Below, piece by piece: positions 43,608 through 53,126 of a DNA stretch of 64,000 nt; position 1 is the stretch's first letter; each line of letters starts with the position of its first letter. The DNA is from Neisseria animaloris. Lineage in GTDB: Bacteria; Pseudomonadota; Gammaproteobacteria; Burkholderiales; Neisseriaceae. Made by a program: the position numbers and the translations under genes. The DNA is taken from assembly GCF_900637855.1 (NCBI RefSeq), contig NZ_LR134440.1, positions 248,001-312,000 of the forward strand. The letters run 5' to 3'. The notes below the pieces were generated by a model. That model saw only the letters and a list, made by a program, of their open reading frames with translations. It was not told the origin of the DNA and did no database searches.

Positions 43608-44878
43608 TGAGCACTTCTTTATTAAAACGCCGTAACACACATCAAGTAGAGATTGACCATATAACCGTTGGTTCAGATGCACCAGTAGTGGTGCAGTCAA
43701 TGACCAACACCGATACAGCGGATGCTGAAGGAACTGCAAAACAAGTTAAAGAGTTGAGCGATGCCGGTTCGGAAATGGTGAGGATTACGGTTAACAGTCC
43801 GGAAGCCGCATCGAAAGTGGCTGAAATTCGCCAGCGCTTGGATGATATGGGTTGTAATACCCCGTTAATCGGTGATTTTCATTTTAACGGTGAGCGGTTA
43901 CTTCAGGAATTTCCCGAGTGCGCAAAGGCTTTATCTAAATACCGGATTAATCCGGGGAATGTAGGCAAAGGTGTGAAAGGCGATGAAAAGTTTGCTTATA
44001 TGATTCGTACTGCGGCTGAATATAATAAGGCGGTGCGCATCGGCGTGAATTGGGGATCGCTTGACCAAAGTATCGCCAAACGGATGATGGATGCTAATCT
44101 GGCTTCTGCTTCTCCTAAATCTCCTGAAGAGGTAATGAAAGAAGCATTGATTGTATCGGCTTTAGAGTCTGCACAAAAAGCGGTTGATCTAGGTCTGCCA
44201 AAAAACAAAATTATTCTGTCTTGTAAGGTCAGTGCCGTACAGGATTTGATTCAAGTATATAGAGAGCTTGGTGCGCGCTGTAATTACCCACTACATTTGG
44301 GCTTAACCGAAGCCGGGATGGGCAGTAAAGGGATTGTTGCGTCAACAGCGGCCCTGTCAGTACTGCTGCAAGAAGGGATAGGTGATACCATCCGCATCTC
44401 CCTTACTCCCGAGCCGGGAAGCCCGCGGACACAAGAAGTTGTCGTTGGACAAGAAATTCTGCAAACCATGGGATTGCGTTCATTTACACCTATGGTTACC
44501 GCTTGTCCCGGTTGTGGGCGTACCACCAGCACAGTGTTTCAAGAATTGGCACGTGATATCCAGCAATATTTACGAGAACGGATGACCGAATGGCGTGTTC
44601 AATATCCCGGAGTGGAGTCTTTGAATGTTGCCGTAATGGGGTGTGTGGTTAATGGTCCGGGTGAAAGTAAATTGGCTGACATCGGTATCAGCCTTCCGGG
44701 GACAGGAGAAACACCCATTGCTCCCGTGTATGTAGATGGGGAACGGAAAGTTACGCTTAAGGGCAATAACATGGCTGCTGAGTTTCTAGCTATCGTTCAG
44801 GAATATGTAGAAACCAATTATGGTGCTGGTGGTAAAAAGCGTAAAGATAGTAGAATTATTCCCATCCGTTCTATTTAA
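43607..44878 (+). CDS. ispG: 4-hydroxy-3-methylbut-2-enyl diphosphate synthase
   Basis: A 423-residue [4Fe-4S] enzyme of the MEP isoprenoid pathway that converts MEcPP to HMBPP. It carries the N-terminal TIM-barrel pattern [15 protein letters not shown] and the cluster cysteines in [10 protein letters not shown] and [12 protein letters not shown]. Length and start match gamma/beta-proteobacterial GcpE. It overlaps rodZ by one base. After it the cluster departs from the usual order because a small unknown gene precedes hisS. Confidence 0.97.
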   Translation: MSTSLLKRRNTHQVEIDHITVGSDAPVVVQSMTNTDTADAEGTAKQVKELSDAGSEMVRITVNSPEAASKVAEIRQRLDDMGCNTPLIGDFHFNGERLLQEFPECAKALSKYRINPGNVGKGVKGDEKFAYMIRTAAEYNKAVRIGVNWGSLDQSIAKRMMDANLASASPKSPEEVMKEALIVSALESAQKAVDLGLPKNKIILSCKVSAVQDLIQVYRELGARCNYPLHLGLTEAGMGSKGIVASTAALSVLLQEGIGDTIRISLTPEPGSPRTQEVVVGQEILQTMGLRSFTPMVTACPGCGRTTSTVFQELARDIQQYLRERMTEWRVQYPGVESLNVAVMGCVVNGPGESKLADIGISLPGTGETPIAPVYVDGERKVTLKGNNMAAEFLAIVQEYVETNYGAGGKKRKDSRIIPIRSI

Positions 44879-44962
44879 AAACACCTAATTGGATTATTAC
44901 GGTTTATTTCAGACGGCCTAAGGTTATTTATCTGCCTTGAAAAGTACATATGAGGAGTAACT

Positions 44963-45355
44963 ATGGAGCAAGATTTACGCGAATTACTCTTACAACTTTA
45001 TTTAATCAATAATCCTAAAGCCGAACACAAAGTTTTTATTTACACTTATCAAGGTGTAAGTGATATGGCGGTTAACCCCTTTCAATATGCTGAAGCGGAT
45101 TTAATTGAAAATGTGAAGAAAAGTGTAATTTTACAGAACCTTCCATCAGGAGAGATGGTACAAGCTTTTGTCGTGCCGTCGCATACTTCTCATAAGAAGC
45201 AAATTTGGGAGATTGAAAATATTATGCTTTATGGCAATAAGAGCGGTGTTCTTGTGCCGATCGAATTGGATAAAGAAAATATCGGGCAATCTGATAAGTA
45301 TAGACAATTTGTCAATTTAACCGATAGCATGCTGCGCCAATTTATTCAAGAGTAG
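44963..45355 (+). CDS. Conserved-looking 130-residue protein of unknown function
   Basis: A 130-residue soluble protein with an ATG at 44963 preceded by GAGGAG. It is acidic, without membrane segments or cysteines, and has an alternating helix-strand pattern (MEQDLRELLLQLYLINNPKA at the N-terminus). I do not recognise a family. It sits between ispG and hisS, where E. coli and Pseudomonas have nothing. An uptake sequence precedes it (about 44910) and another follows (45360-45371). Its regular codon use argues for a real gene. Confidence 0.75.
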   Translation: MEQDLRELLLQLYLINNPKAEHKVFIYTYQGVSDMAVNPFQYAEADLIENVKKSVILQNLPSGEMVQAFVVPSHTSHKKQIWEIENIMLYGNKSGVLVPIELDKENIGQSDKYRQFVNLTDSMLRQFIQE

Positions 45356-45396
45356 CTTTAGGCCGTCTGAAATCAATTTGATATAAAAATATAATT

Positions 45397-46692
45397 ATGG
45401 GACAAAAAATCCAAGCCGTTAAAGGCATGAATGATTTATTGCCTGTCGTACAGAAAGACTTCAAACTTACCGCATCTTTCTGGCAGGCATTCGAAGATAT
45501 TGTCGTACGTTGGACTCGCCGTTTCGGTTATCAACAGATCCGCACGCCGATTGTGGAGCAAACCGGTTTGTTTGTCCGTTCTATCGGAGAAGAAACCGAT
45601 GTGGTTGGTAAAGAAATGTACACTTTTTCAGATTCCAACGATTCATTGAGCTTAACTCTTCGTCCTGAAGGCACGGCATCTTGTCTGCGTGCAGTTGTGG
45701 AACATAATTTACTGTATAACGGCCCTCAGAAATTGTGGTATATGGGTCCGATGTTTCGTCGGGAGCGCCCGCAAAAAGGACGTTACCGTCAATTCCACCA
45801 AGTAGGCATTGAAGCATTGGGTTTTGAAGGGCCGGATGTTGATGCGGAAATTGTGGCAATGTCGGCGGAATTGTGGAACGAACTGGGCATTCGTGATTAT
45901 CTGACTTTGGAAATCAATAGTTTAGGTAGCCGAGAAGAACGGGCGGCACATCGTGCCGCATTGGTAGAGTATCTCAGCTGCTATGAAGAAAAGTTGGATG
46001 AAGACAGTAAACGCCGCTTGCACACCAATCCGCTGCGCGTGTTGGACAGTAAAAACCCTGATTTGCAAGAGATTTGTAATGCCGCTCCCCGACTGATTGA
46101 TTATCTGGGTGAAACATCTTTGGCACATTATGCTCAGTTCAAAACCATGTTGGATGGTTTGGGTATTGCTTATATTGAGAATCCCCGTTTGGTACGCGGT
46201 TTGGATTATTACAACCAGACGGTTTTTGAATGGACAACCGATAAGCTCGGAGCGCAAGCTACGGTATGCGGCGGCGGCCGTTACGACGGATTGATTGAAG
46301 AGTTGGGTGGCAAACCTGCGCCATCCATCGGCTTTGCCATGGGGGTGGAGCGGTTGCTGCTGCTGGTCAGTGAATATGGTGCTCTTGAGGTAAATTCTGC
46401 ACCTGATATATATGCCATGCATCAAGGTGAAGGAGCGGCTTTACAGGTATTGAAATATACACAGATGTTGCGCCGAATCGGCTTCAATATATTGCAACAT
46501 TCGGGTTATCAAAGCCTGAAGGCGCAAATGAAAAAGGCCGATGCCAGCGGTGCACGTTTTGCATTGATTGTCGCACAGGATGAATTGTTGAACGGCACGG
46601 TAACATTAAAAGATATGCAGGGACAGCTCGGCCAAATGACTGTGGCGGCGGCTGATTTGGTTAACACTTTACAACAATGGAAGAATACATAG
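45397..46692 (+). CDS. hisS: Histidyl-tRNA synthetase
   Basis: A 431-residue class II synthetase. Motif 2 is [17 protein letters not shown] and the histidine-A loop is [15 protein letters not shown]. Motif 3 is [16 protein letters not shown], and a C-terminal anticodon-binding domain spans residues about 335-431. It charges tRNA-His with histidine. The next gene starts at the base after its stop, so hisS and yfgM are cotranscribed. Confidence 0.97.
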   Translation: MGQKIQAVKGMNDLLPVVQKDFKLTASFWQAFEDIVVRWTRRFGYQQIRTPIVEQTGLFVRSIGEETDVVGKEMYTFSDSNDSLSLTLRPEGTASCLRAVVEHNLLYNGPQKLWYMGPMFRRERPQKGRYRQFHQVGIEALGFEGPDVDAEIVAMSAELWNELGIRDYLTLEINSLGSREERAAHRAALVEYLSCYEEKLDEDSKRRLHTNPLRVLDSKNPDLQEICNAAPRLIDYLGETSLAHYAQFKTMLDGLGIAYIENPRLVRGLDYYNQTVFEWTTDKLGAQATVCGGGRYDGLIEELGGKPAPSIGFAMGVERLLLLVSEYGALEVNSAPDIYAMHQGEGAALQVLKYTQMLRRIGFNILQHSGYQSLKAQMKKADASGARFALIVAQDELLNGTVTLKDMQGQLGQMTVAAADLVNTLQQWKNT

Positions 46693-47322
46693 ATGGCAGC
46701 ACATATTCAGGAACAGGAAGAACTGGAGAATTTTAAATATTTCTGGAAAAGCTGGGGACGTTGGCTGTTTGCCGTATTGGTTCTTGCCGCATTGGTTTAC
46801 CTCGGTTACATCTTGTATCAAAACCATGTGTTAAAAAAAGATCAGGAAGCTGCTGCGGTATTAGTGCAGATGGTTGAAAAAGCGCAAAGTAAAGCTGATG
46901 CTAAAGCCATTAATGCCGATTTGCAGAATTTACAGCAAAATTATTCGAGCAGTATTGCTGCTTCCCAAGCAACTATGATGGTGGCGGCTACAGAGTTTGA
47001 TAAAGGCAAATACGATATTGCTGCAGGTCATCTGAATTGGGTGTTGAAAAATCAGAAAAATCCGCTGGTACAAACGTTGGCTTCGAAACGGTTGGCGGTA
47101 GTTTATTTGCAGCAAAAGAAATACGATGAAGCATTGGCAGTATTGGATAGAAAAGTAGAAGCAAGTTTTGAACCGTTATTGCAGGAAGCCAGAGGCGATG
47201 TATATCTTGCCCAAGGTAAAAATAAAGAAGCTTTGCAGGCATATGAGCAAGCATTGTCAAAACTGCCTAAAGATGCGGTCGATCAAGAGTTGTTGTTGCT
47301 TAAGGCGGAAGAGTTGAAATAA
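46693..47322 (+). CDS. yfgM: YfgM-like tetratricopeptide membrane protein
   Basis: A 209-residue protein with one membrane segment at residues about 26-45 (WLFAVLVLAALVYLGYILYQ) and a periplasmic TPR domain. YfgM in E. coli associates with the SecYEG translocon and PpiD and helps periplasmic chaperone networks. It begins one base after hisS. In many proteobacteria bamB follows; here there is a 325-base non-coding gap and then der. Confidence 0.92.
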   Translation: MAAHIQEQEELENFKYFWKSWGRWLFAVLVLAALVYLGYILYQNHVLKKDQEAAAVLVQMVEKAQSKADAKAINADLQNLQQNYSSSIAASQATMMVAATEFDKGKYDIAAGHLNWVLKNQKNPLVQTLASKRLAVVYLQQKKYDEALAVLDRKVEASFEPLLQEARGDVYLAQGKNKEALQAYEQALSKLPKDAVDQELLLLKAEELK

Positions 47323-47647
47323 GGCCGTCTGAAAAAATAGATAAACTGATTCTAGGGGCTACTAATAAAATCCGCCTTCAGTGGATTTTATTAGTAGCCT
47401 TGGGTTTGTTCAGATTAAAATTTTTTAAAAGCAAGTGGTTAAATTGTTTTGGGTAAGAAAAACAGTTAAAGATAAAATATCGATAATTTTATAGTTCTGT
47501 GTCAGTCATAGTATTTTATATTGTTGATATTCCAAATAGAACGATATTGTTTGGTCGTCTGAAAACGGCCTGCATATCGGTAACATGAGAAGCGCTTATT
47601 CTTTTGTCGTTTATAGGTGCGCATAGTTTAAGAAACAGAGATATATA
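47323..47647. other. Non-coding gap where bamB would be expected
   Basis: No reading frame resembling a beta-propeller protein is present. The gap holds one uptake sequence overlapping the yfgM stop (47322-47333), a 17-bp perfect palindrome (47357-47399), an A/T-rich stretch, and a variant uptake sequence GGTCGTCTGAA near 47554. A der promoter should lie here but is not obvious. Confidence 0.7.
47357..47399. repeat. 17-bp perfect inverted repeat
   Basis: GGCTACTAATAAAATCC (47357-47373) and GGATTTTATTAGTAGCC (47383-47399) flank a 9-base loop. It has no uptake sequence and no T-run after the right arm, so it differs from the standard terminators here. Confidence 0.75.
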
Positions 47648-49105
47648 ATGAAACCCACCATTGCCCTTGTCGGCCGCCCGAATGTCGGCAAGTCGACGTT
47701 ATTCAATCGCCTGACACGCACGAAAGATGCATTAGTGGCCGATTTGCCGGGGCTGACGCGTGACCGCCATTACGGACAGGGACGCGTCGGCAGTAAACCT
47801 TATTTGGTTATTGACACCGGAGGTTTTGAGCCGGTTGTCGATAGCGGTATTTTGCACGAGATGGCAAAACACACATTGCAGGCGGTTGATGAGGCCGATG
47901 CGGTTGTGTTTCTTGTAGACGGGCGTACCGGCTTGACTCCGCAAGATAAAATCATTGCCGACCGTTTGCGCCAAAGCCCGCGTCCCGTGTATTTGGCTGT
48001 AAACAAAGGTGAAGGAGGCAACCATGCAGTGTTGGCATCAGAGTTTTATGAATTGGCTTTGGGTGAACCTCATGTGATTTCGGGAGCGCACGGGGATGGT
48101 GTGTATTATCTGATTGAAGAAATTTTAGCCAATTTCCCCGAAGCAGAAGAAGAGCCTGAGCAGCCCAAACATCCGGTATTTGCCGTGATAGGCCGCCCGA
48201 ATGTCGGTAAGTCTACGTTGGTTAATGCCATTCTCGGAGAAGAGCGTGTTATCGCTTTCGATATGGCAGGGACGACACGCGACAGTATCCATATCGACTT
48301 CGAGCGTGATAGCAAGCCGTTTACTATAATTGATACGGCAGGTGTCCGCCGCCGTGGGAAAGTAGAAGAGGCGGTAGAGAAATTCTCGGTAATTAAGGCA
48401 ATGCAGGCAATTGAGGCTGCGAACGTGGCTGTATTGGTTTTAGATGCCCAGCAGGATATTGCCGACCAGGATGCTACGATTGCCGGTTTTGCTTTGGAAG
48501 CAGGACGTGCGTTGGTTGTTGCCGTTAACAAATGGGACGGAATCACCGGAGAGCGTCGCGAACAGGTGAAGCGTGATATTGCACGCAAGCTGTATTTTTT
48601 GGATTTTGCCAAATTTCATTATATCTCCGCATTGAAAGAACGCGGCATCGACGGATTGTTTGACAGCATCCAAGCCGCTTATGATGCCGCAATGATCAAA
48701 ATGCCCACGCCCAAGATTACCCGTGTGTTGCAAAGCGCTATTGAGCGGCAACAACCCCCGCGTGCAGGTTTGGTAAGACCCAAAATGCGTTACGCCCACC
48801 AAGGCGGTATGAACCCACCCGTTATCGTGGTGCACGGTAATTCGCTGCATGCCATTTCCGATAGTTATACCCGCTATTTGACGCAAACTTTCCGCAAAGC
48901 CTTCAATTTGCAGGGAACGCCTTTGCGTATTCAATACAATGTTTCGGAAAATCCGTATGAGCAGGCTGATGACAAACCGAAAAAAAAGCCGTTACGTCGT
49001 GTAGCGTTGAGCAACCGCATTGAGAAGCGGGAAGGGCGTAAGGAAGAAAAAAAACGCCTTAAAAAGAAAATAAAAGTCAGTGTGAAGAAATTGCAGAGTA
49101 AATAA
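47648..49105 (+). CDS. der: Ribosome assembly GTPase Der (EngA)
   Basis: A 485-residue protein with two tandem GTPase domains. The P-loops are [14 protein letters not shown] (residues about 8-21) and [14 protein letters not shown] (about 182-195), and the NKWD-type specificity motifs are in VNKGEG (altered) and VNKWDG. A KH-like C-terminal domain follows, with a Lys/Arg-rich tail ([19 protein letters not shown]). It acts in 50S subunit maturation. It is followed by an uptake-sequence terminator. Confidence 0.97.
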   Translation: MKPTIALVGRPNVGKSTLFNRLTRTKDALVADLPGLTRDRHYGQGRVGSKPYLVIDTGGFEPVVDSGILHEMAKHTLQAVDEADAVVFLVDGRTGLTPQDKIIADRLRQSPRPVYLAVNKGEGGNHAVLASEFYELALGEPHVISGAHGDGVYYLIEEILANFPEAEEEPEQPKHPVFAVIGRPNVGKSTLVNAILGEERVIAFDMAGTTRDSIHIDFERDSKPFTIIDTAGVRRRGKVEEAVEKFSVIKAMQAIEAANVAVLVLDAQQDIADQDATIAGFALEAGRALVVAVNKWDGITGERREQVKRDIARKLYFLDFAKFHYISALKERGIDGLFDSIQAAYDAAMIKMPTPKITRVLQSAIERQQPPRAGLVRPKMRYAHQGGMNPPVIVVHGNSLHAISDSYTRYLTQTFRKAFNLQGTPLRIQYNVSENPYEQADDKPKKKPLRRVALSNRIEKREGRKEEKKRLKKKIKVSVKKLQSK

Positions 49106-49115
49106 TTAAAGTGAA

Positions 49116-49153
49116 AAGAGGCCGTCTGAAAAACAGTTTTCAGACGGCCTCTT
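49116..49153. terminator. Uptake-sequence terminator after der
   Basis: AAGAGGCCGTCTGAAAA and TTTTCAGACGGCCTCTT form a 17-bp stem with a short loop. Confidence 0.88.
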
Positions 49154-49285
49154 CTTTGAATGCAGTTCAAGATGTGCCGGTAGAGCAAACGCAAATTTAG
49201 CATCTGTAAAATTTAAGCGCACGATCAGCAGGTAATTTTGGAATGCATCTCAAGCCGATAATCGATAAAAGTTTTTTAAATAAGA

Positions 49286-49774
49286 TCACTCGGCATCAGA
49301 GAGCTTCATTGCCAGAACGGTTGCCTCCTGTTTGCTGCGGAAATCTGCTAATTTTTGTGCGAGCAAACCGTCTTCATTGGCTAACATAGATACTGCAAAC
49401 AAAGCGGCATTGGCTGCTCCGGCCTCACCGATGGCGAAGGTGGCGACGGGCACGCCTTTAGGCATTTGTACGATTGAGAGCAGAGAATCTTCGCCGCGAA
49501 GGTATTTGCTTGGGACGGGCACGCCCAGAACGGGAATGGTTGTTTTGGCGGCTACCATTCCGGGTAAGTGCGCAGCCCCGCCTGCGCCCGCGATAATGGC
49601 TTTGATGCCGCGTTTGCGGGCGGTTTCGGCATATTCGAACATTAAATCGGGTGTGCGGTGGGCGGAAACGACAAGTGCTTCGTGTTCTACGCCGAATTCT
49701 TTTAGAAACTCCGCGGCATGCTGCATAACAGGCCAATCGCTGTTACTGCCCATGATGATACCGACTTGAATCAT
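49286..49774 (-). CDS. purE: N5-carboxyaminoimidazole ribonucleotide mutase
   Basis: A 162-residue enzyme of purine synthesis, class I PurE. The N-terminus is [20 protein letters not shown], the catalytic His lies in [13 protein letters not shown], and [16 protein letters not shown] is the substrate loop. It is convergent with der. purK is not adjacent, unlike in E. coli. Confidence 0.97.
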   Translation of the reverse strand: MIQVGIIMGSNSDWPVMQHAAEFLKEFGVEHEALVVSAHRTPDLMFEYAETARKRGIKAIIAGAGGAAHLPGMVAAKTTIPVLGVPVPSKYLRGEDSLLSIVQMPKGVPVATFAIGEAGAANAALFAVSMLANEDGLLAQKLADFRSKQEATVLAMKLSDAE

Positions 49775-49843
49775 TTGATTTTCCTTGTGGGGATGGTTGT
49801 GAGATAGAAAGAAAAAAATATTTTTTCAGACGGCCTCTGACGT

Positions 49844-50497
49844 TTAGCGTTTTTTCAATTTTGTTGCAGCGCGTTTGGCAGCGGCGCTGTCGGGATAAAT
49901 CTGAATTAATTTGCGCCATGTGTCGCGCGCAATATCCTGCTGCTGCATACGGTATTGGCAGTTTGCTACATCAAACAAGGCATCGGGGGCTTGCGGGCTG
50001 TTGCGGAAGCGGTTGACATAACGGTTGCCTATGTGGATTACCGACTCACAATTGCCCAGGCGCAAATGGCTTTGTTGGAGCAGATACATACTTTGACGAG
50101 CGGTATCATCACCGTTGCCGCCACCTTCTGCATTTTTCAGTAAAGGAAGAACGGCACTGTAGTTACCGTTTTGATAATGTTTTTGTGCTTGCGTGTAAGC
50201 GGCAATTGCTGTGTGAGAGCCGGAATAAGTCTGAGGGGGTGTTTCGGCAGATGTTTGGGATTGGGATAAACGGGGAGTCTGCTTCGGTGTGCGCCGTTCA
50301 AGCTGGCGGATACGGGTTTGCAAACCGGATATCTGTTCTTCAAGACGGGTAATCTGCATGCCGAGCGTGTTGATTTGCGCCCGCATATCCGGTTCGGGGT
50401 AAGGAATGCCTGAAGGTTTGTCGGATTGTTTCGGCATTCCGGCACAGGCACTCAATAGTAAGGTGGAAAATAACAGGGCGGAGAATTTTATTTTCAT
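49844..50497 (-). CDS. Lipoprotein with coiled coil and TPR-like repeats (YbgF/CpoB-like)
   Basis: A 217-residue lipoprotein with lipobox LLLSAC (Cys18). A short coiled coil follows at about residues 38-72 (INTLGMQITRLEEQISGLQT), then a Ser/Thr/Pro-rich linker and a C-terminal TPR array with the pattern PDALFDVANCQYRMQQQDIA. The layout of signal, coiled coil and TPR resembles CpoB (YbgF), which couples Tol-Pal to peptidoglycan synthesis. tol-pal genes are not adjacent, so the name is not assigned. An uptake sequence (49825-49836) follows the stop. Confidence 0.75.
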   Translation of the reverse strand: MKIKFSALLFSTLLLSACAGMPKQSDKPSGIPYPEPDMRAQINTLGMQITRLEEQISGLQTRIRQLERRTPKQTPRLSQSQTSAETPPQTYSGSHTAIAAYTQAQKHYQNGNYSAVLPLLKNAEGGGNGDDTARQSMYLLQQSHLRLGNCESVIHIGNRYVNRFRNSPQAPDALFDVANCQYRMQQQDIARDTWRKLIQIYPDSAAAKRAATKLKKR

Positions 50498-50510
50498 GAT
50501 GTTTGCTCGG

Positions 50511-51179
50511 TTATTTTTTCAAAAGCAGGGTCAAGCCGTCGCCTACGGGCAGAGTGATGGGAACGATGCGGTGATCATGCGGCAGATTTTGATTGAATTC
50601 CCGTAAAACCGTATGGGCGGGTGGGCTGTGTTCTCCGGCGGGTTCGAGTACGCGCCCGCCGAGCAATACGTTGTCTATGGCGATAATGCCGCCGCTGCGT
50701 ACCAATTGCAGGCAGCGTTCGTAATATTGCGGGGTGGGCGGTTTGTCGGCATCTATAAGCGCCATATCGTAGCTGCCACTTTCTCCCACGGCAATCAGGT
50801 CGTCAAGCGTAAGCAAAGCAGGTTGCAGGTGCAGAGTGATTTTGTCGGCAATGCCTGCTTCCTGCCAAGTTTCTCGGGCGATATCCGTGAAGGTAACATT
50901 GATATCGCATGCGGTGATTTTTCCGTGTTCCGGCAGGGTAAGTGCCATTGCCGTGCTGCTATAACCGGTAAATACGCCCACTTCGAGATAGCGTTCAGCT
51001 CTGATCAGCTTGGCTAGCCAAGTGAGCAATGCCGCTTGTTCCGATGCAATCGCCATTTTACCTAAACGATGTGTGGCGGTACGTCCGCGCAATCGGGTTA
51101 AAACCGGATGTTCGGGTTCGCCGATGCCGTTCAAATAAGCAAGCAGTTGCTGGTCGATGTTGTGTATGTGCGTTGCCAT
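50511..51179 (-). CDS. Class I SAM-dependent O-methyltransferase
   Basis: A 222-residue enzyme of the caffeoyl-CoA O-methyltransferase-like family. The SAM loop is YLEVGVFTGYSSTAMALTLP, and metal and substrate positions lie in MALIDADKPPTPQYY and IIAIDNVLLGGRV. Such bacterial enzymes methylate catechol-type small molecules; the substrate is unknown. It is downstream of the small DUF3460 gene, from which an uptake sequence separates it. Confidence 0.9.
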   Translation of the reverse strand: MATHIHNIDQQLLAYLNGIGEPEHPVLTRLRGRTATHRLGKMAIASEQAALLTWLAKLIRAERYLEVGVFTGYSSTAMALTLPEHGKITACDINVTFTDIARETWQEAGIADKITLHLQPALLTLDDLIAVGESGSYDMALIDADKPPTPQYYERCLQLVRSGGIIAIDNVLLGGRVLEPAGEHSPPAHTVLREFNQNLPHDHRIVPITLPVGDGLTLLLKK

Positions 51180-51200
51180 ACCGGTTAGGCCGTCTGAAAA

Positions 51201-51386
51201 TCAGTCGGGCTGGTAAGCATACGGTTTTTTAGGCAGTTTGGCCGCTTCGAAACCGGCTTGCTCCTCGGAGTTGAGCTCGACATCCCAAAGCAGACCGCGG
51301 TTTTTCAGGCGCTGCTCGGCTTCTTGAGGGTTTTTCTCCAGAAATTCGTCAATGAATCGGGTAGCATCAGATTTGTAATGATACAT
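51201..51386 (-). CDS. DUF3460 family small protein
   Basis: A 61-residue protein starting MYHYKSDATRFIDEFLEKNP and ending in LPKKPYAYQPD, the pattern of the DUF3460 family found in beta-proteobacteria. It has no signal peptide, no cysteine, and a helical, charged core. ATG 51386 follows AGGAGAACACC. Function is unknown. It is divergent from pcnB. Confidence 0.85.
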   Translation of the reverse strand: MYHYKSDATRFIDEFLEKNPQEAEQRLKNRGLLWDVELNSEEQAGFEAAKLPKKPYAYQPD

Positions 51387-51481
51387 GGTGTTCTCCTGTA
51401 AATTAGGGCGTATTATAGCCGAAAAAATTTTTTACAAACATCTTGATAGGGTATAATACACGGTTTCTTTTTGATATTTTA

Positions 51482-51570
51482 AGGCCGTCTGAAACCTTTG
51501 CAGATAGGCTTGCGTACCGCAGGTTTATCCGCAAAGGTTTCAAACACGAAACGCCATGTTTCAGACGGCC
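51482..51570 (+). repeat. Nested inverted repeats in the pcnB leader
   Basis: An outer uptake-sequence pair (GGCCGTCTGAAAC, 51483-51495, and GTTTCAGACGGCC, 51558-51570) encloses a second pair, GAAACCTTTGC (51491-51501) and GCAAAGGTTTC (51531-51541). The left arms overlap, so the two stems are mutually exclusive in part. A terminator or leader role is possible. Confidence 0.55.
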
Positions 51571-51598
51571 TGTTTTGAGATTGATTGCGAAAAATAAT

Positions 51599-52963
51599 AT
51601 GTTGAAAAAATGGCTGCATAAGGTTTTGCCCGGAAAGTCAGGCAAAGGCAAGCCGCGTGCCCGCAAAGAAATAATCCCATTCAGTGAGCACAAAATCAGT
51701 GCCGATCAGCTTAGTTTTGCCGCCGAAAAAGTTATCCGCCGTTTGCACAATGAAGGCTATGAGGCCTATGTGGTCGGCGGTGCCGTGAGGGACTTGCTGC
51801 TCGGCATCGAACCGAAAGATTTTGATGTAGCCACCAACGCTACGCCCGAACAAGTGCGCAAAGTATTCCGCCGCAGCCGCATTATCGGCCGCCGTTTCCA
51901 AATCGTACACGTGATGATCGGCCCGGAAACCATCGAAGTAACCACTTTCCGCGGCGGCGGTAAGGTTCAGCAAAACGAACATGGCCGTATCATGAAAGAC
52001 AATACCTACGGCTCGATAGAAGAAGACGCGATGCGCCGCGATTTTACCTGCAATGCCCTGTATTACGACCCGATACGCCAGCAGATTATCGACTTCCATC
52101 ATGGCGTTTCCGATGTCCGTGCACGCAAATTGGTGATGATAGGCAACCCTGCCGAGCGTTATCAGGAAGACCCTGTGAGGGTACTCCGTGCTGTGCGCCT
52201 GTCGGGCAAGCTAGGGTTTGAAGTCGAACGAAACACCGCGGAGTCTATTTCCGCTTTTGCTGGCCGTCTGAAACAAGAGCCGGTGGCACGGCTGTTTGAC
52301 GAAATCATGAAGCTGTTGTTTTCAGGCCATGCCGGACAGTGTTTGCAGCAAATGAATACGCTCGGAATTTCGGGCAAAATCCATCCGCTGCTTAATGCTT
52401 TGCAACACACTGAAAACGGCGGGCAAAATATTGTTTCACTGGCCTTACATAATACCGACGAACGTCTGCGGGCGGATAAATCGGTGTCGGTAGGTTTTGT
52501 GCTGGCCGCCGTATTGTGGCCGCAACTGAATACTTATTGGCAACGTAATATGAGCCAAGGCCAGAAGCCGGTGTTGGCATTGAATAACGCCATCGGCGAT
52601 TTGCGCGATGATGTGGAAAAAGGCTGGGGCGTGCCGCAACGTTTTGCCGCCACCATGCGTGAAATATGGCAGTTGCAACCGCAATTTGACAACCGCAAGG
52701 GAGCACGCCCACACCGTCTGCTCGCACAACAGCGTTTCAGGGCCGCTTACGATTTCCTGCTGTTGCGTGGTGAAGCGGGAGAAGTGGATGGCGAATTGGT
52801 GCAGTGGTGGACAAAATTTCAGCACGCCGACGACGAAACCCGTATGCAGATGACTGCAGTACAGCAAAAGCGCGGCGGCGAAACGTCCGGCGACAAGACT
52901 AAGCGCAAGCGCCGCCGTAAACCGAAGCCAAAAGTTGAAAACAGCGGTGGTCATGCCGGATAA
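51599..52963 (+). CDS. pcnB: Poly(A) polymerase I
   Basis: A 454-residue nucleotidyltransferase. Catalytic residues are in VVGGAVRDLLLGIEPKDFDV (the GG-x-DxD pattern). The family features GRRFQIVHVMIG, the head/neck region MRRDFTCNALYYDP and YQEDPVRVLRAVRLSGKLGF follow. A basic C-terminus (TKRKRRRKPKPK) fits RNA binding. It adds 3' poly(A) tails that promote RNA decay. The start MLKKWLHKVLPG at 51599 is chosen; the frame is open far upstream through the nested hairpin. lolC follows on the same strand after an uptake-sequence terminator. Confidence 0.95.
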   Translation: MLKKWLHKVLPGKSGKGKPRARKEIIPFSEHKISADQLSFAAEKVIRRLHNEGYEAYVVGGAVRDLLLGIEPKDFDVATNATPEQVRKVFRRSRIIGRRFQIVHVMIGPETIEVTTFRGGGKVQQNEHGRIMKDNTYGSIEEDAMRRDFTCNALYYDPIRQQIIDFHHGVSDVRARKLVMIGNPAERYQEDPVRVLRAVRLSGKLGFEVERNTAESISAFAGRLKQEPVARLFDEIMKLLFSGHAGQCLQQMNTLGISGKIHPLLNALQHTENGGQNIVSLALHNTDERLRADKSVSVGFVLAAVLWPQLNTYWQRNMSQGQKPVLALNNAIGDLRDDVEKGWGVPQRFAATMREIWQLQPQFDNRKGARPHRLLAQQRFRAAYDFLLLRGEAGEVDGELVQWWTKFQHADDETRMQMTAVQQKRGGETSGDKTKRKRRRKPKPKVENSGGHAG

Positions 52964-52991
52964 TACCACTGTATGTTGCTGCATATAGCCG

Positions 52992-53023
52992 AGGCCGTCT
53001 GAATGTTTTTCAGACGGCCTTTT
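52992..53023 (+). terminator. Uptake-sequence terminator after pcnB
   Basis: AGGCCGTCTGAA (52992-53003) and TTCAGACGGCCT (53009-53020) enclose TGTTT and are followed by TTT. Confidence 0.82.
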
Positions 53024-53126
53024 GCCATATTAAGACAACAAAACAGCGACCGCAGTTAAACCGATTTAACCTGTTTTACGGTACAATACACGTTTATCTT
53101 TACTGAATAAAAGGCGGCCTGAACAA

